This document shows, in pieces, positions 39,487-47,793 of a stretch of DNA of 64,000 nt. The notes beneath the pieces were generated by a model. That model did no database searches, was not told the DNA's origin, and saw only the letters and a list, made by a program, of their open reading frames with translations. Position 1 is the stretch's first letter, and every line of letters starts with the position of its first letter. Origin of the DNA: JACKDW01 sp964621785 (GTDB lineage Bacteria; Myxococcota_A; Polyangia; Nannocystales; Nannocystaceae); the NCBI GenBank assembly GCA_964621785.1, contig CAZUPD010000007.1:1-64000 (forward strand), in the 5' to 3' direction. A program made the translations under genes and the position numbers.

Positions 39487-40509
39487 TTGCGTGAATCCCA
39501 TCCACTCGCGGAGCTGACGCTCCAAAACATCAATGAGATCCGTCTCCTGCTGCGTGGACAGTCGATCATCGACTGGCATCGGTTGGCGTTTACGAGTCGG
39601 GAGGAAGTTCTGCGACTGTTGTCGTTGAACTGCATCGACTACGACAACCCGGACGACCGTAAGCGGCTCGAGTTGTTGCGCAGTCAAGCAGTCTCCTACA
39701 TCGGCGAAGCACTGCACATGCGTCTCGACCCCCAGGTGGCCAGCAAAGTTCCGTGGGTCGAACTGCCGTTGCTCGCCTCCACCGGGACCGGAACGCGTCA
39801 GCGCCACGCCTGCATGCTGCTCAAGGTGATGCACATCATCTATCACCTCGATGCACGCGAGTTGCGGACGACCTTGGCGATCGCCGAGCACGACCTGTAT
39901 TCGCGGGTCGAGGAGAGTGTGGCGTCGATGTTTGATGCGCTGCGAGCAGCCGGGGTACCGGTGGCTGAGTTCTCGTGGAGTCGCAAGGTCCGCACGTCCC
40001 TCATCACCAAGTTGTTGCTCAAGCGCGAGACCAGCGCGGCCCGGGTGTTCGACCGCCTGCGGTTTCGCGTCATCGTCAAAAACCCCGACGACCTGATCCC
40101 GACCCTGCAGATCATGTTGCAGCGCTGTATCCCGTTTAACTACGTGGTGCCCAACCAGACGGTGAACACGCTCATCGACATCGACCACCTGCGGGCACTT
40201 CCCGGGGGTCGTGTCGACTTTGAGGCCAGTCACGGATCCGAGGAGCCGGCGGCCAACGAGTTTTCTGGTCGCGAGTTCCGCGTGCTCAACTTCATCGCCG
40301 ACCTCCCGGTGCGGCTGAGTAAGATCGCAAGCGAGTCCGAGGTTCCCGAAGGGCTGCACAGCCAAGTGGTGTTTGTCCTGGCCGAGTTCCAGATCCTCGA
40401 TGCCGAGACCGCGGCGAAAAACGAGAGCGGCGACAACTCCCACGTGAACTACAAAAACCGCCAGCACCAGCACGTGCGCATGCGGTTGCTCCGCGAGCCC
40501 AAGCACTGA
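39487..40509 (+). CDS. TIGR04552-like conserved myxobacterial protein, possible RelA/SpoT-type fold
   Basis: The 340-residue protein begins with the conserved-looking LTLQNINEIRLLLRGQSIIDWHRL and has a central segment VFDRLRFRVIVKNPDDLIP resembling the RelA/SpoT synthetase pattern in which a conserved Arg pair precedes an acidic region. The family is found in deltaproteobacterial lineages and has no assigned function that I can state. TTG is the only start available before the conserved block. Confidence 0.75.
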   Translation: MRESHPLAELTLQNINEIRLLLRGQSIIDWHRLAFTSREEVLRLLSLNCIDYDNPDDRKRLELLRSQAVSYIGEALHMRLDPQVASKVPWVELPLLASTGTGTRQRHACMLLKVMHIIYHLDARELRTTLAIAEHDLYSRVEESVASMFDALRAAGVPVAEFSWSRKVRTSLITKLLLKRETSAARVFDRLRFRVIVKNPDDLIPTLQIMLQRCIPFNYVVPNQTVNTLIDIDHLRALPGGRVDFEASHGSEEPAANEFSGREFRVLNFIADLPVRLSKIASESEVPEGLHSQVVFVLAEFQILDAETAAKNESGDNSHVNYKNRQHQHVRMRLLREPKH

Positions 40510-40560
40510 GTTTTCGGCCGCCGCAAAACCTCGACGCAGCTCAACGCACGTCGAGCAGGC

Positions 40561-40935
40561 AACCGTGAAGTCGGGGAGTTGGTCGAGTGCCGGCGGCGTC
40601 TCGGCTTGCGGCGAAGTCGCGTGAAGTCGAGGGTTTGGTCGAGTGCGGGCCGGCGTTTCGGCTTACGGAGAAGTCGGCGGAGCCGTCACGTCGAGGTTTG
40701 GTCGAGTGCCGGCGGCGTCTCGGCTTACGGCGAAGTCGGCGGAGCCGTGAAGTCGAGGGTTTTGCGGCGCCTCTGGGCAGCGGCGGTCGTACTGGCCCGG
40801 CCGGCGGAACCGTGAAGTCGAGGGTTTTGCGGCGTCTCCGAGCAGCAGCGATCGGGAACCGTGAAGTCGAGGTCTCCGAGAAGCGGCTGTCGAGTTACGG
40901 CCCCACCGGTGGAACCGTGAAGTCGAGGGTTTTGA
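40561..40935. repeat. Seven degenerate copies of a HAD-gene tail sequence
   Basis: The core GTGAAGTCGAGGG(T)TTT appears at 40565, 40621, 40685 (GTCACGTCG variant), 40747, 40812, 40861 and 40917, spaced 49-65 bases. The last copy encodes (minus strand) KTLDFTV at the C-terminus of the HAD gene. The interspersed segments are also repeated (GTCGAGTGCCGGCGGCGTCTCGGCTTACGG-like at about 40583, 40703). The array looks like stepwise duplication of the gene's 3' end. Confidence 0.8.
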
Positions 40936-41629
40936 GCAGTTCGGGGGCGGGCTCTTCGGCCTCGGTCGAGCACACGGTCAGCAACAGAAAGTGCAACGCA
41001 CTCGGGAACGCATCTAAAAACAGGTTGGCGTTGCCCGGTTCGTTCTCAAAGGTCGCGACGACCCGTCCGCGGTAGCTGCGAATCTCGGCCAAAGCCTCGT
41101 CCTTGAAGTCGCGGTCGGTCATTGCAAACGAGGGCTTGAGGTGCAGGGTTGTGCGTCCGCGCCAGTATGGAAACCCGGCTTTGCGCAGGGCACGAACGGT
41201 ACCCAGTTCCATCCCACCTGCGTGACGGCCAGTGAGGTAGTAGACCATCGCCCCGCGGTCGTACACGGACGTGACATAGTCGACCGCACCGGGCATTGGA
41301 TCGTCGCACAACACATAGTCGTCGGTGAAAAAGCGTTCGGACCAAAAGCGTTTGAGGTCGCTGAGGAGCGCCTCGTTTTCGAGGCCCTGGGAACGCAGGC
41401 TTTCGTGGATGTTCCACCCCATGTGCTCGCGTCGAACCGAGGCCAACAGTGGTTCTAACTCGGGATATTTGTCGACGCGTTCGCGTGCGAACTCGCGGAA
41501 GATCTGCAGATTTCGCGGTTCTGTCGAAAACAAAGTGGAGTCGAGGTCGAACACGACGAGCGGCAAGACTCCGCTTTCGAGGGTTTGGTCGATACGGGTG
41601 TGGACTTCACGCAGTTGGGGGATGCCCAT
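40895..41629 (-). CDS. HAD-superfamily phosphatase
   Basis: The catalytic motif I is VVFDLDSTLF (nucleophile Asp and acid/base Asp), motif II Thr in YYLTGRHAGG, and motif III/IV in LKPSFAMTDRDFKDEAL and ATFENEPGNANLF. 244 residues from ATG 41629; the frame extends to a TTG at 41722 without a ribosome site. Substrate unknown. Its last codons are reproduced several times downstream. Confidence 0.8.
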   Translation of the reverse strand: MGIPQLREVHTRIDQTLESGVLPLVVFDLDSTLFSTEPRNLQIFREFARERVDKYPELEPLLASVRREHMGWNIHESLRSQGLENEALLSDLKRFWSERFFTDDYVLCDDPMPGAVDYVTSVYDRGAMVYYLTGRHAGGMELGTVRALRKAGFPYWRGRTTLHLKPSFAMTDRDFKDEALAEIRSYRGRVVATFENEPGNANLFLDAFPSALHFLLLTVCSTEAEEPAPELLKTLDFTVPPVGP

Positions 41630-42129
41630 GCGGCCGACAATGACATAGCGACCGGCAGGTTGCACATCCAGCCGACAAGTCCCCGAGAATTCGATCGCGG
41701 CTTGCAAGTGCACGTGAACCAATGGTTACGTAGGTTTACAACCTCACTGAGGAAATCTCGGCGAGACCGCTCGCCGCCAGCCTGAACGCACTTGCATATG
41801 CGATGTGTGTCAACCCAGTGTCGTTCCTTTTATGATCGCGGTGTCGTTTACACGTGCGGCAAAGGTCTCTGGCCGCGTCAAAACCTGACGAGGAAGAGCT
41901 ACCTCGAAACCAGGAGTTCAAAGTGCGACCTCGTCAGGTCGATCGCAGGCGAATCCGAAGCCAAGAGAACCCGAGAACCCGTGTTCGGTCTGTCGCGGAC
42001 AGAGACCTTTGCCGTGCGAGGAACGACACCGCGATCATTGGAAACAGGGGTTGATTCTCACATCTTGAGCGGTATCGTGCGCACGACGCGTGGCCGTCGT
42101 TCGGCCGCGACAGCTCAGGAGACTTGCGC
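41630..42129. other. Divergent spacer with long-armed stem-loop
   Basis: Between the HAD gene and the transporter. ACCTGACGAGG (41883-41893) and CCTCGTCAGGT (41929-41939) are a perfect 11-bp inverted repeat around 35 bases, which could fold in the transporter leader or act as an operator. A TGCAAGTGCA site lies at 41703. No gene seen. Confidence 0.45.
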
Positions 42130-43656
42130 ATGCATCCTTCAGGTTGGCCGGGACCACTTCTCGCCGCCCAGTCCGGGCTCTCGACCTATCTCCCGATCCT
42201 GATCCTGCTCGCAGTCGTGGTCGCGGTGATCGCCCGACTCCCGCGGATCGAACTCGGTCACACCGACGCCTACCGCCATCGCCGGCTGATGAACTGGCTA
42301 CCACTCGGGCTGACCTACGCGTTCCTCTACATGGGCCGCTACAACCTCACGGTCAGCAAAAACGAGTTTGCCGACCTCGGGTTGATGACCAACTCCGACT
42401 TCGGCGTGATCTTTGGCATCGGCACCGTCGTCTACGGGATGTCGTTTTTGCTCAACGGGCCGCTGACCGATCGCTACGGAGGTAAGCGGGCGATCGTTGT
42501 CGGTTCGGCTGGGGCCGCGGTGATGAACCTGGTGATGGCGTTGGTGACCGCCGAAGTCCTCGCCGGAGGGCCGGGCCCGTTGACCAACTTTGTCACCGCC
42601 CTCAGCCAGCCGTTTTTCAGCGTTTTTCGCGGGATTCGTGGGTTGTTTGGCCTGCCGGTCGGCGACACCGAAGCTTCGGTATTGTTGCCCGCACTCTCGC
42701 TGCTCTACGCGGGAAACATGTACTTTCAAAGTTTTGGTGCGGTGGCGATCGTCAAGGTCAACTCGTCGTGGTTTCACGTGCGCGAACGAGGTGTCTTTGG
42801 GGCCATCTTTGGAACCCTGATCTCACTCGGCATCTTCCTCGCCTACGACGTCGGCGGATTCATTGTCGCCACCTTTGACACCCACTACGTGTTTTTGGCC
42901 CCCGCCATCTTGCTGACCGTCTTTTGTCTGTTGTGCATCGTCTTCGTCCGCGACACGCCCGGCGAGACTGGTCACCCCGACTTTGACACTGGCGACGCCT
43001 CTTCGGGTGACGCGGGTCCCCAGCTCGGGGCCGTCAAAGTGTTCAGCATGATGTTGCGCAACCCCGTCATCATGACGATCGCCGTCATCGAGTTCTGCTC
43101 CGGGTTTCTGCGTCAGGCGATCATGCAGTGGTACAAGATCTTCTCCAAGCAGGTCGGGATCGCCGGGGACTTCGTGCCCAGCAACTGGGGGATGTTGCTG
43201 TGTTGCGCGGGGATTTTGGGCGGGATGTTTGCCGGGGTGATCAGCGACCGCGTGTTTCAATCCCGCCGCGGCCCGGTGGTCGTGGTGCTCTACGCGGCGA
43301 TGCTCGTGGGTTCGATCGCCATGGTGTTTCTGCTCGACTCACCGCTTTTAGGGTGGTTGGTCGTTGTATTATCACTGTGTGTGATCGGGGTGCATGGCAT
43401 GCTCTCTGGGACTGCGAGCATGGACTTCGGCGGGCGCAAGAACGCCGGGATCGCGGTCGGGATCATCGACGGATTTGTCTACCTCGGCACCGGTGTGATG
43501 GCGTTTTTGTACGGTTGGCGGTTGCCCGACGGGGCCCGAGCAACCGATCCCGAGGCTTGGATCGAGTGGCCGTTGTGGATGATACCGATCGCCCTCGGAG
43601 GCCTCGTGCTCGGCAGTCGGCTGTGGCACGCCAAACCGCGTCCGCGCAGTCACTGA
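42130..43656 (+). CDS. MFS organophosphate antiporter, GlpT/UhpT-like
   Basis: A twelve-helix major-facilitator protein of about 508 residues. The Arg-containing YMGRYNLTVSKNEFADLG after the first helix matches the organophosphate:phosphate antiporter pattern, and LTDRYGGKRAIV is the MFS loop 2-3 motif. It has a long cytoplasmic loop between helices 6 and 7 (TPGETGHPDFDTGDAS). AGGAG lies 8 bases before ATG 42130. Proximity to glpD/agpS makes glycerol-3-phosphate a reasonable, unproven, substrate. Confidence 0.88.
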   Translation: MHPSGWPGPLLAAQSGLSTYLPILILLAVVVAVIARLPRIELGHTDAYRHRRLMNWLPLGLTYAFLYMGRYNLTVSKNEFADLGLMTNSDFGVIFGIGTVVYGMSFLLNGPLTDRYGGKRAIVVGSAGAAVMNLVMALVTAEVLAGGPGPLTNFVTALSQPFFSVFRGIRGLFGLPVGDTEASVLLPALSLLYAGNMYFQSFGAVAIVKVNSSWFHVRERGVFGAIFGTLISLGIFLAYDVGGFIVATFDTHYVFLAPAILLTVFCLLCIVFVRDTPGETGHPDFDTGDASSGDAGPQLGAVKVFSMMLRNPVIMTIAVIEFCSGFLRQAIMQWYKIFSKQVGIAGDFVPSNWGMLLCCAGILGGMFAGVISDRVFQSRRGPVVVVLYAAMLVGSIAMVFLLDSPLLGWLVVVLSLCVIGVHGMLSGTASMDFGGRKNAGIAVGIIDGFVYLGTGVMAFLYGWRLPDGARATDPEAWIEWPLWMIPIALGGLVLGSRLWHAKPRPRSH

Positions 43657-43660
43657 CCCA

Positions 43661-43684
43661 GCAAAAATGGGGGGGCATGCCCCC
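43661..43684. terminator. GC-rich palindrome after transporter gene
   Basis: GGGGGCATGCCCCC (43671-43684) is a perfect 14-bp palindrome 15 bases after the transporter stop. The T tract (ATTTTTG) exists only on the minus-strand side, so as a plus-strand terminator it would be of the stem-only kind. Confidence 0.4.
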
Positions 43685-43928
43685 TATCCATGCTGTGGTC
43701 CCTCTGGTTCTTCGATACGACGGGTGTGCTCGGTAAAAACTTGCAGCACCACAGTCCCGCAGGCGCGAGAAAAACCATCGCTGTCAAACCAGCGTTTGTT
43801 CGCGGGAATTGCCTCAAGAGACAGGTCATAGGATGGGGTCGACAACCGGTACAGACAAAGGTTCCGCAAAAAGGTTTTCTGGCCCCGCAAACCCGATGGC
43901 GAACATGTCCGTTCACGCCGGCAGACCG

Positions 43929-45770
43929 ATGCGATACCGTAACCCAGTGAAACCGTCGAATGTTTGTTGGAAGCCTGTCCCGGTGGCCCTGTTGATGGTC
44001 GGCCTGTGTCTGCCTGCATGTGGAGGTCAGCGAGGCGCCCCCCAGGTCAAGCGCGAAGACCGTGCAGCGCCCGTAGTCGGGGCGGAAGACGCCGAAGCCG
44101 GTGGTGTTGGCCAGCGGCACATGGGCGAGGAGGGCAAGATGGGCAAGCCCACGTCCAAACAAAAGTCAGGCCTCTACGCCATGAAAGGTCCGAAGGATGC
44201 CATGCCTCAGATGGTGCGGGAAGAAATGGCCGACGAGGAAATCGCACCTCCGAATGCCCGTGCCCGTCGTATGGCGCCGCCGAATGAGCAAAAGCCCATG
44301 CCGACGATCGCCGATCCGTCGTCCGACGATGCTTCGGGAGAGGGCTACGAAAAGATTCACGAAAACCAGTTTGAAGCGGTGGCCGACGAGCCTTTGTCGA
44401 CCTTCTCGATCGATGTCGATACCGCCTCCTACAGCAACATGCGCCGGTTTTTGACCGACGGCGTGTTGCCCCCGGTCGATGCCGTTCGCATCGAAGAGTT
44501 CATCAATTATTTTACCTACAACTATCCTGCGCCCACCGGTGAGCACCCGTTTTCGGTCTCGACCGAAGTCTCGTCGGCACCGTGGAATCCGACCCACCGC
44601 CTGGTTCAGATCGGGATCCGCGGCAAGCCGATTTCCGCCGAACAGGCGCCCCCGCGCAATCTCGTGTTCCTGTTCGATGTATCTGGCTCGATGAACAGCC
44701 CCGACAAGTTGCCGCTGCTCAAGCGCGGGATGTCGCTGCTGGTCCGCGAGCTGCGTCCCGAGGATCGGGTCTCGATCGTTGTCTATGCAGGTGCTTCGGG
44801 CCTGGTGTTGCCGCCCACACCCGGCAGTCAGCGGGCGACGATCCTCGATGCCCTCGCCAAGTTGGAGGCCGGCGGCTCGACCAACGGCGGCCAGGGGATC
44901 GAGTTGGCCTATGCCGTCGCCCAGCAAAACTTTAACCCCAAGGCGATCAACCGCGTGATCTTGGCGACTGACGGCGACTTCAATGTCGGCACCCGCGACC
45001 GTTCTGCGCTCGAGACCTTGATCGAAGAAAAGCGCAAGACCGGCACCTTCCTCACCGTGTTGGGATTTGGCAGTGGCAATCTCAAGGACTCCACGATGGA
45101 GATGTTGGCCGACAAGGGCAACGGCAACTACGCCTACATCGACTCTGTGCGCGAGGCCGAAAAGGTATTGGTCCGCGAGTCTGGGTCGACGCTGCTCACC
45201 ATCGCCAAGGACGTCAAGATCCAGGTCGAGTTCAACCCGCGACAGGTCAGCTCATACCGCCTGATCGGCTACGAAAACCGGGCTCTCGCCGCACGCGACT
45301 TCAACGACGATACCAAGGACGCCGGTGAGATCGGTGCAGGTACAACCGTCACAGCGTTGTACGAAGTCGTCCCAGCCGGGGCCGGTGGAGCCGGGGCCAA
45401 GGTCGACCCGCTCAAATACCAAAACCAGCCCCAGACCACCGAGGCCGCTGAGACGGGTGAACTCCTGAATGTGAAGGTCCGCTACAAGCAACCCGACGCG
45501 AGTGTCAGCACGTTGATTACGCAACCGGTCCGCGACGCCGGGAGTACCTTCGACGGCGCATCCGAAAACCTGCGCCTGGCCGCCGGCGTGGCCGTATTTG
45601 GGATGTTGATGCGGGGCTCGGAACACGCCGGAGACGCGACCTATGACAGCGCCCGCAAGTACGTCAGCGGCGCGCTTGGACAGGACCCCCACGGCGACCG
45701 CAAGGAGCTACTCGAGTTGATCGACAAAGCCAAGGCTCTCCCGCGGCGGGCGAGTACCCGTGGGCGGTAG
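43929..45770 (+). CDS. YfbK-like von Willebrand (VWA) lipoprotein
   Basis: A lipoprotein signal (LLMVGLCLPACGG) is followed by a Met/Lys-rich disordered stretch, the conserved pre-VWA region (TFSIDVDTASYSNMRRFLTDG, INYFTYNYP) and a VWA domain with intact metal site DVSGSMNSP, plus the DUF3520-like C-terminus (YKQPDASVST). 613 residues from ATG 43929; ATG 43896 or 43905 are alternatives. A paralogue is at 49764. Binding partners unknown. Confidence 0.85.
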   Translation: MRYRNPVKPSNVCWKPVPVALLMVGLCLPACGGQRGAPQVKREDRAAPVVGAEDAEAGGVGQRHMGEEGKMGKPTSKQKSGLYAMKGPKDAMPQMVREEMADEEIAPPNARARRMAPPNEQKPMPTIADPSSDDASGEGYEKIHENQFEAVADEPLSTFSIDVDTASYSNMRRFLTDGVLPPVDAVRIEEFINYFTYNYPAPTGEHPFSVSTEVSSAPWNPTHRLVQIGIRGKPISAEQAPPRNLVFLFDVSGSMNSPDKLPLLKRGMSLLVRELRPEDRVSIVVYAGASGLVLPPTPGSQRATILDALAKLEAGGSTNGGQGIELAYAVAQQNFNPKAINRVILATDGDFNVGTRDRSALETLIEEKRKTGTFLTVLGFGSGNLKDSTMEMLADKGNGNYAYIDSVREAEKVLVRESGSTLLTIAKDVKIQVEFNPRQVSSYRLIGYENRALAARDFNDDTKDAGEIGAGTTVTALYEVVPAGAGGAGAKVDPLKYQNQPQTTEAAETGELLNVKVRYKQPDASVSTLITQPVRDAGSTFDGASENLRLAAGVAVFGMLMRGSEHAGDATYDSARKYVSGALGQDPHGDRKELLELIDKAKALPRRASTRGR

Positions 45771-45996
45771 CCCGCCGAGCGCCGTTTAGATTTGCAAGTA
45801 CATGAATCGTTGGACCACCCGTTCCTCGATGGCTTGCAATCCACAAAACGTGTCAGCGTACGGGCGCTGGCACGTTCTTTTTGATCCCCGAAGAGCTGGG
45901 TGCAGGCTCGGTGAAACTGCGATGGCAACGACTGATGCGGCTTTTTGGCCACAACCGAAGCTGTGCACCCGGCCGAAGATGCGGTAGCGTAGCCCG

Positions 45997-46734
45997 GTGA
46001 GTGAGGACGGCCGGATCGACGAACGCAATGCCGCGCTCATCCTCAAGCGGGCGGCCCAACTCCAAGAGATGCGCAGCGAACAGGCCGGCAGCGGCCAGAC
46101 GTTTAGCTTGCAAGAGTTGGAGGAGGCGGTCGAAGAGTTGGGCATCGACCGCGCCCTGGTGCGGACGGCCGCCGACGAGCTTTCGATCGCCGAGCTCCGC
46201 AACCAGTCGCCCTGGGTTCTCGGGGGCAAGACCGACCTCCTGTACGAGGCGACCGTTGAAGGCAAGGTCGACGGAGCCCGTCTCGAAGCGATGCTCGAGG
46301 TCGTGCGGCGGATGCTAGGCAACCCGGGAGAGGTGCGAACCAGCGGATCGGCCCAGATTTGGTCGACCGGGAAAGGTTCGACACGGCGCATTTTCTTGAC
46401 GCTCACGCCCAAGGGCAACAAGACGCTGGTCCGGCTCGAAGAGGCCATGCCGATGGATGCCCGCGGAACCGTCGGGGGAGTGACTGCCGGCGGGCTGATG
46501 GTCGGGATCCTAACGCTAGCGAGCCTCAAGGCCGTCATCGGCACGGCAGCCAAGGCGTTGTTAGGCCCGATGTTGCTCCTCGGTGTGTTCCTTGGGTGGC
46601 TTGTCGGGCGCAAGGTCTGGGCGTACGTGAGTGCGCAGCGCGATACCCAGGTCCGCCGGATGTTTCAAGAAGTACTGCGCGCGGCAGCCCAGGAACCTGC
46701 GGCGCTGCCGAGCGGCGATGATGGCGAGTCTTGA
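45997..46734 (+). CDS. Cytosolic-membrane protein of unknown function with two C-terminal helices
   Basis: GTG start. An N-terminal helical segment (IDERNAALILKRAAQLQEM, FSLQELEEAVEELGID) precedes a mixed domain and two hydrophobic helices (about 165-185 and 190-210, LLGPMLLLGVFLGWLVG). Proteins with this layout recur in myxobacteria, but I do not recognise a named family. Confidence 0.75.
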   Translation: MSEDGRIDERNAALILKRAAQLQEMRSEQAGSGQTFSLQELEEAVEELGIDRALVRTAADELSIAELRNQSPWVLGGKTDLLYEATVEGKVDGARLEAMLEVVRRMLGNPGEVRTSGSAQIWSTGKGSTRRIFLTLTPKGNKTLVRLEEAMPMDARGTVGGVTAGGLMVGILTLASLKAVIGTAAKALLGPMLLLGVFLGWLVGRKVWAYVSAQRDTQVRRMFQEVLRAAAQEPAALPSGDDGES

Positions 46735-46873
46735 CACGGGCCATGCACGGACGCCAACGAACTCATTGATTGTATGAGCATCGAGTGGGCAACGATGTTG
46801 GCGGCGAACTGGGCGACTGCCCGTGGCACGGAACTGCTTGTCCTCCGCGGACCAAATGCGGTATGCCAGTGGA

Positions 46874-47785
46874 ATGGAGACGAACACCGCGGATCTTCAT
46901 CGCCACCTCGACGGATCATTGCGTATGCAAACGGTCCGTGAACTCGCCCGTGCGCGTGAGCTTTCGCTGCCGGAACAACTCGGCTTTTTCCCCGGTATGG
47001 GTCTGCAGGAGGCATTGGCCCAGTTTGCCTTTACCCTGCGATTGCTCGACACAGCCGAGGCTGTCCGTCGGGTCGCCCATGAGATCTGTGAAGATGCACA
47101 GGCCGAAGGTGTCACCACACTCGAACTCCGATTTGCTCCCCAGCTCCACGGGCGTGGTGTCGACGGGATTCCGGAATTTGTCGACGCGGCCCTCGCCGGT
47201 GTGGCCGGTCGTGCGGGGGTGATCGTCTGCGGGCTCTACGGCGAGTCACCAGACGTGTTGGAGGCGTTGGTTGATTGTGCTGCCTCGCGTCCGGGGGTGG
47301 TGGGCATCGACCTCGCCGGTGGACCTGTCCCTTCCGACAACCACGGGATGGCGGACTACCGCGCGGCCTTTTTAAGGGCTGGGCGCCTCGGTCTCGGCCG
47401 AACCGTGCACGCGGGTGAGGGGCGTCCGCCAGCGGAGATTCGAGCTGCTGTCGAAACCCTCGAAGCCGATCGTATCGGTCACGGGATCACGATCTTGAAT
47501 GATCCGGCAGTTGTCGAGTTGGTCCGCAGCCGCGGGATCACGATCGAAGCTTGTATCACCTCCAACATGCATGTCGGCGCGATCGAACGGTGCGACGAGC
47601 ATCCGTTACCCCGCTGGCTCGACCTCGGACTTTCTGTATGTATCTGCACGGATAATACGTTATTTTCGGGGCGAAATATGCCGGCCGAGCTCGAGGTCGC
47701 GGCAGCGATTCCGGGGATGGACCGTGAAAAGCTCGAGCGTGCCATCGCCTGTGGTCACCGGGCGGCGTTTGTACGTTCGAGTTAG
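46874..47785 (+). CDS. Adenosine/aminodeoxyfutalosine deaminase-family hydrolase
   Basis: The zinc hydrolase motifs are HRHLDGSLR near the N-terminus, RTVHAGEG, DRIGHGI and SVCICTDN, the full metal and catalytic set of adenosine deaminases. 303 residues from ATG 46874, a little short for classical Add, so a 6-aminodeoxyfutalosine or other purine nucleoside deaminase is possible. It stands alone, convergent with the kinase gene. Confidence 0.88.
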   Translation: METNTADLHRHLDGSLRMQTVRELARARELSLPEQLGFFPGMGLQEALAQFAFTLRLLDTAEAVRRVAHEICEDAQAEGVTTLELRFAPQLHGRGVDGIPEFVDAALAGVAGRAGVIVCGLYGESPDVLEALVDCAASRPGVVGIDLAGGPVPSDNHGMADYRAAFLRAGRLGLGRTVHAGEGRPPAEIRAAVETLEADRIGHGITILNDPAVVELVRSRGITIEACITSNMHVGAIERCDEHPLPRWLDLGLSVCICTDNTLFSGRNMPAELEVAAAIPGMDREKLERAIACGHRAAFVRSS

Positions 47786-47793
47786 TCGTGGCG

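Noticed and set aside
39205..40506. 433-residue minus-strand gene
   Set aside because: It is the complement of the TIGR04552-like coding region; its product is His/Asp/Val-rich shadow sequence without motifs, while the plus frame has conserved blocks.
40561..40935. CRISPR array
   Set aside because: Units are degenerate, spacing varies from 49 to 65 bases, the intervening segments are themselves repeated, and the unit is the coding tail of the HAD gene; no cas genes.
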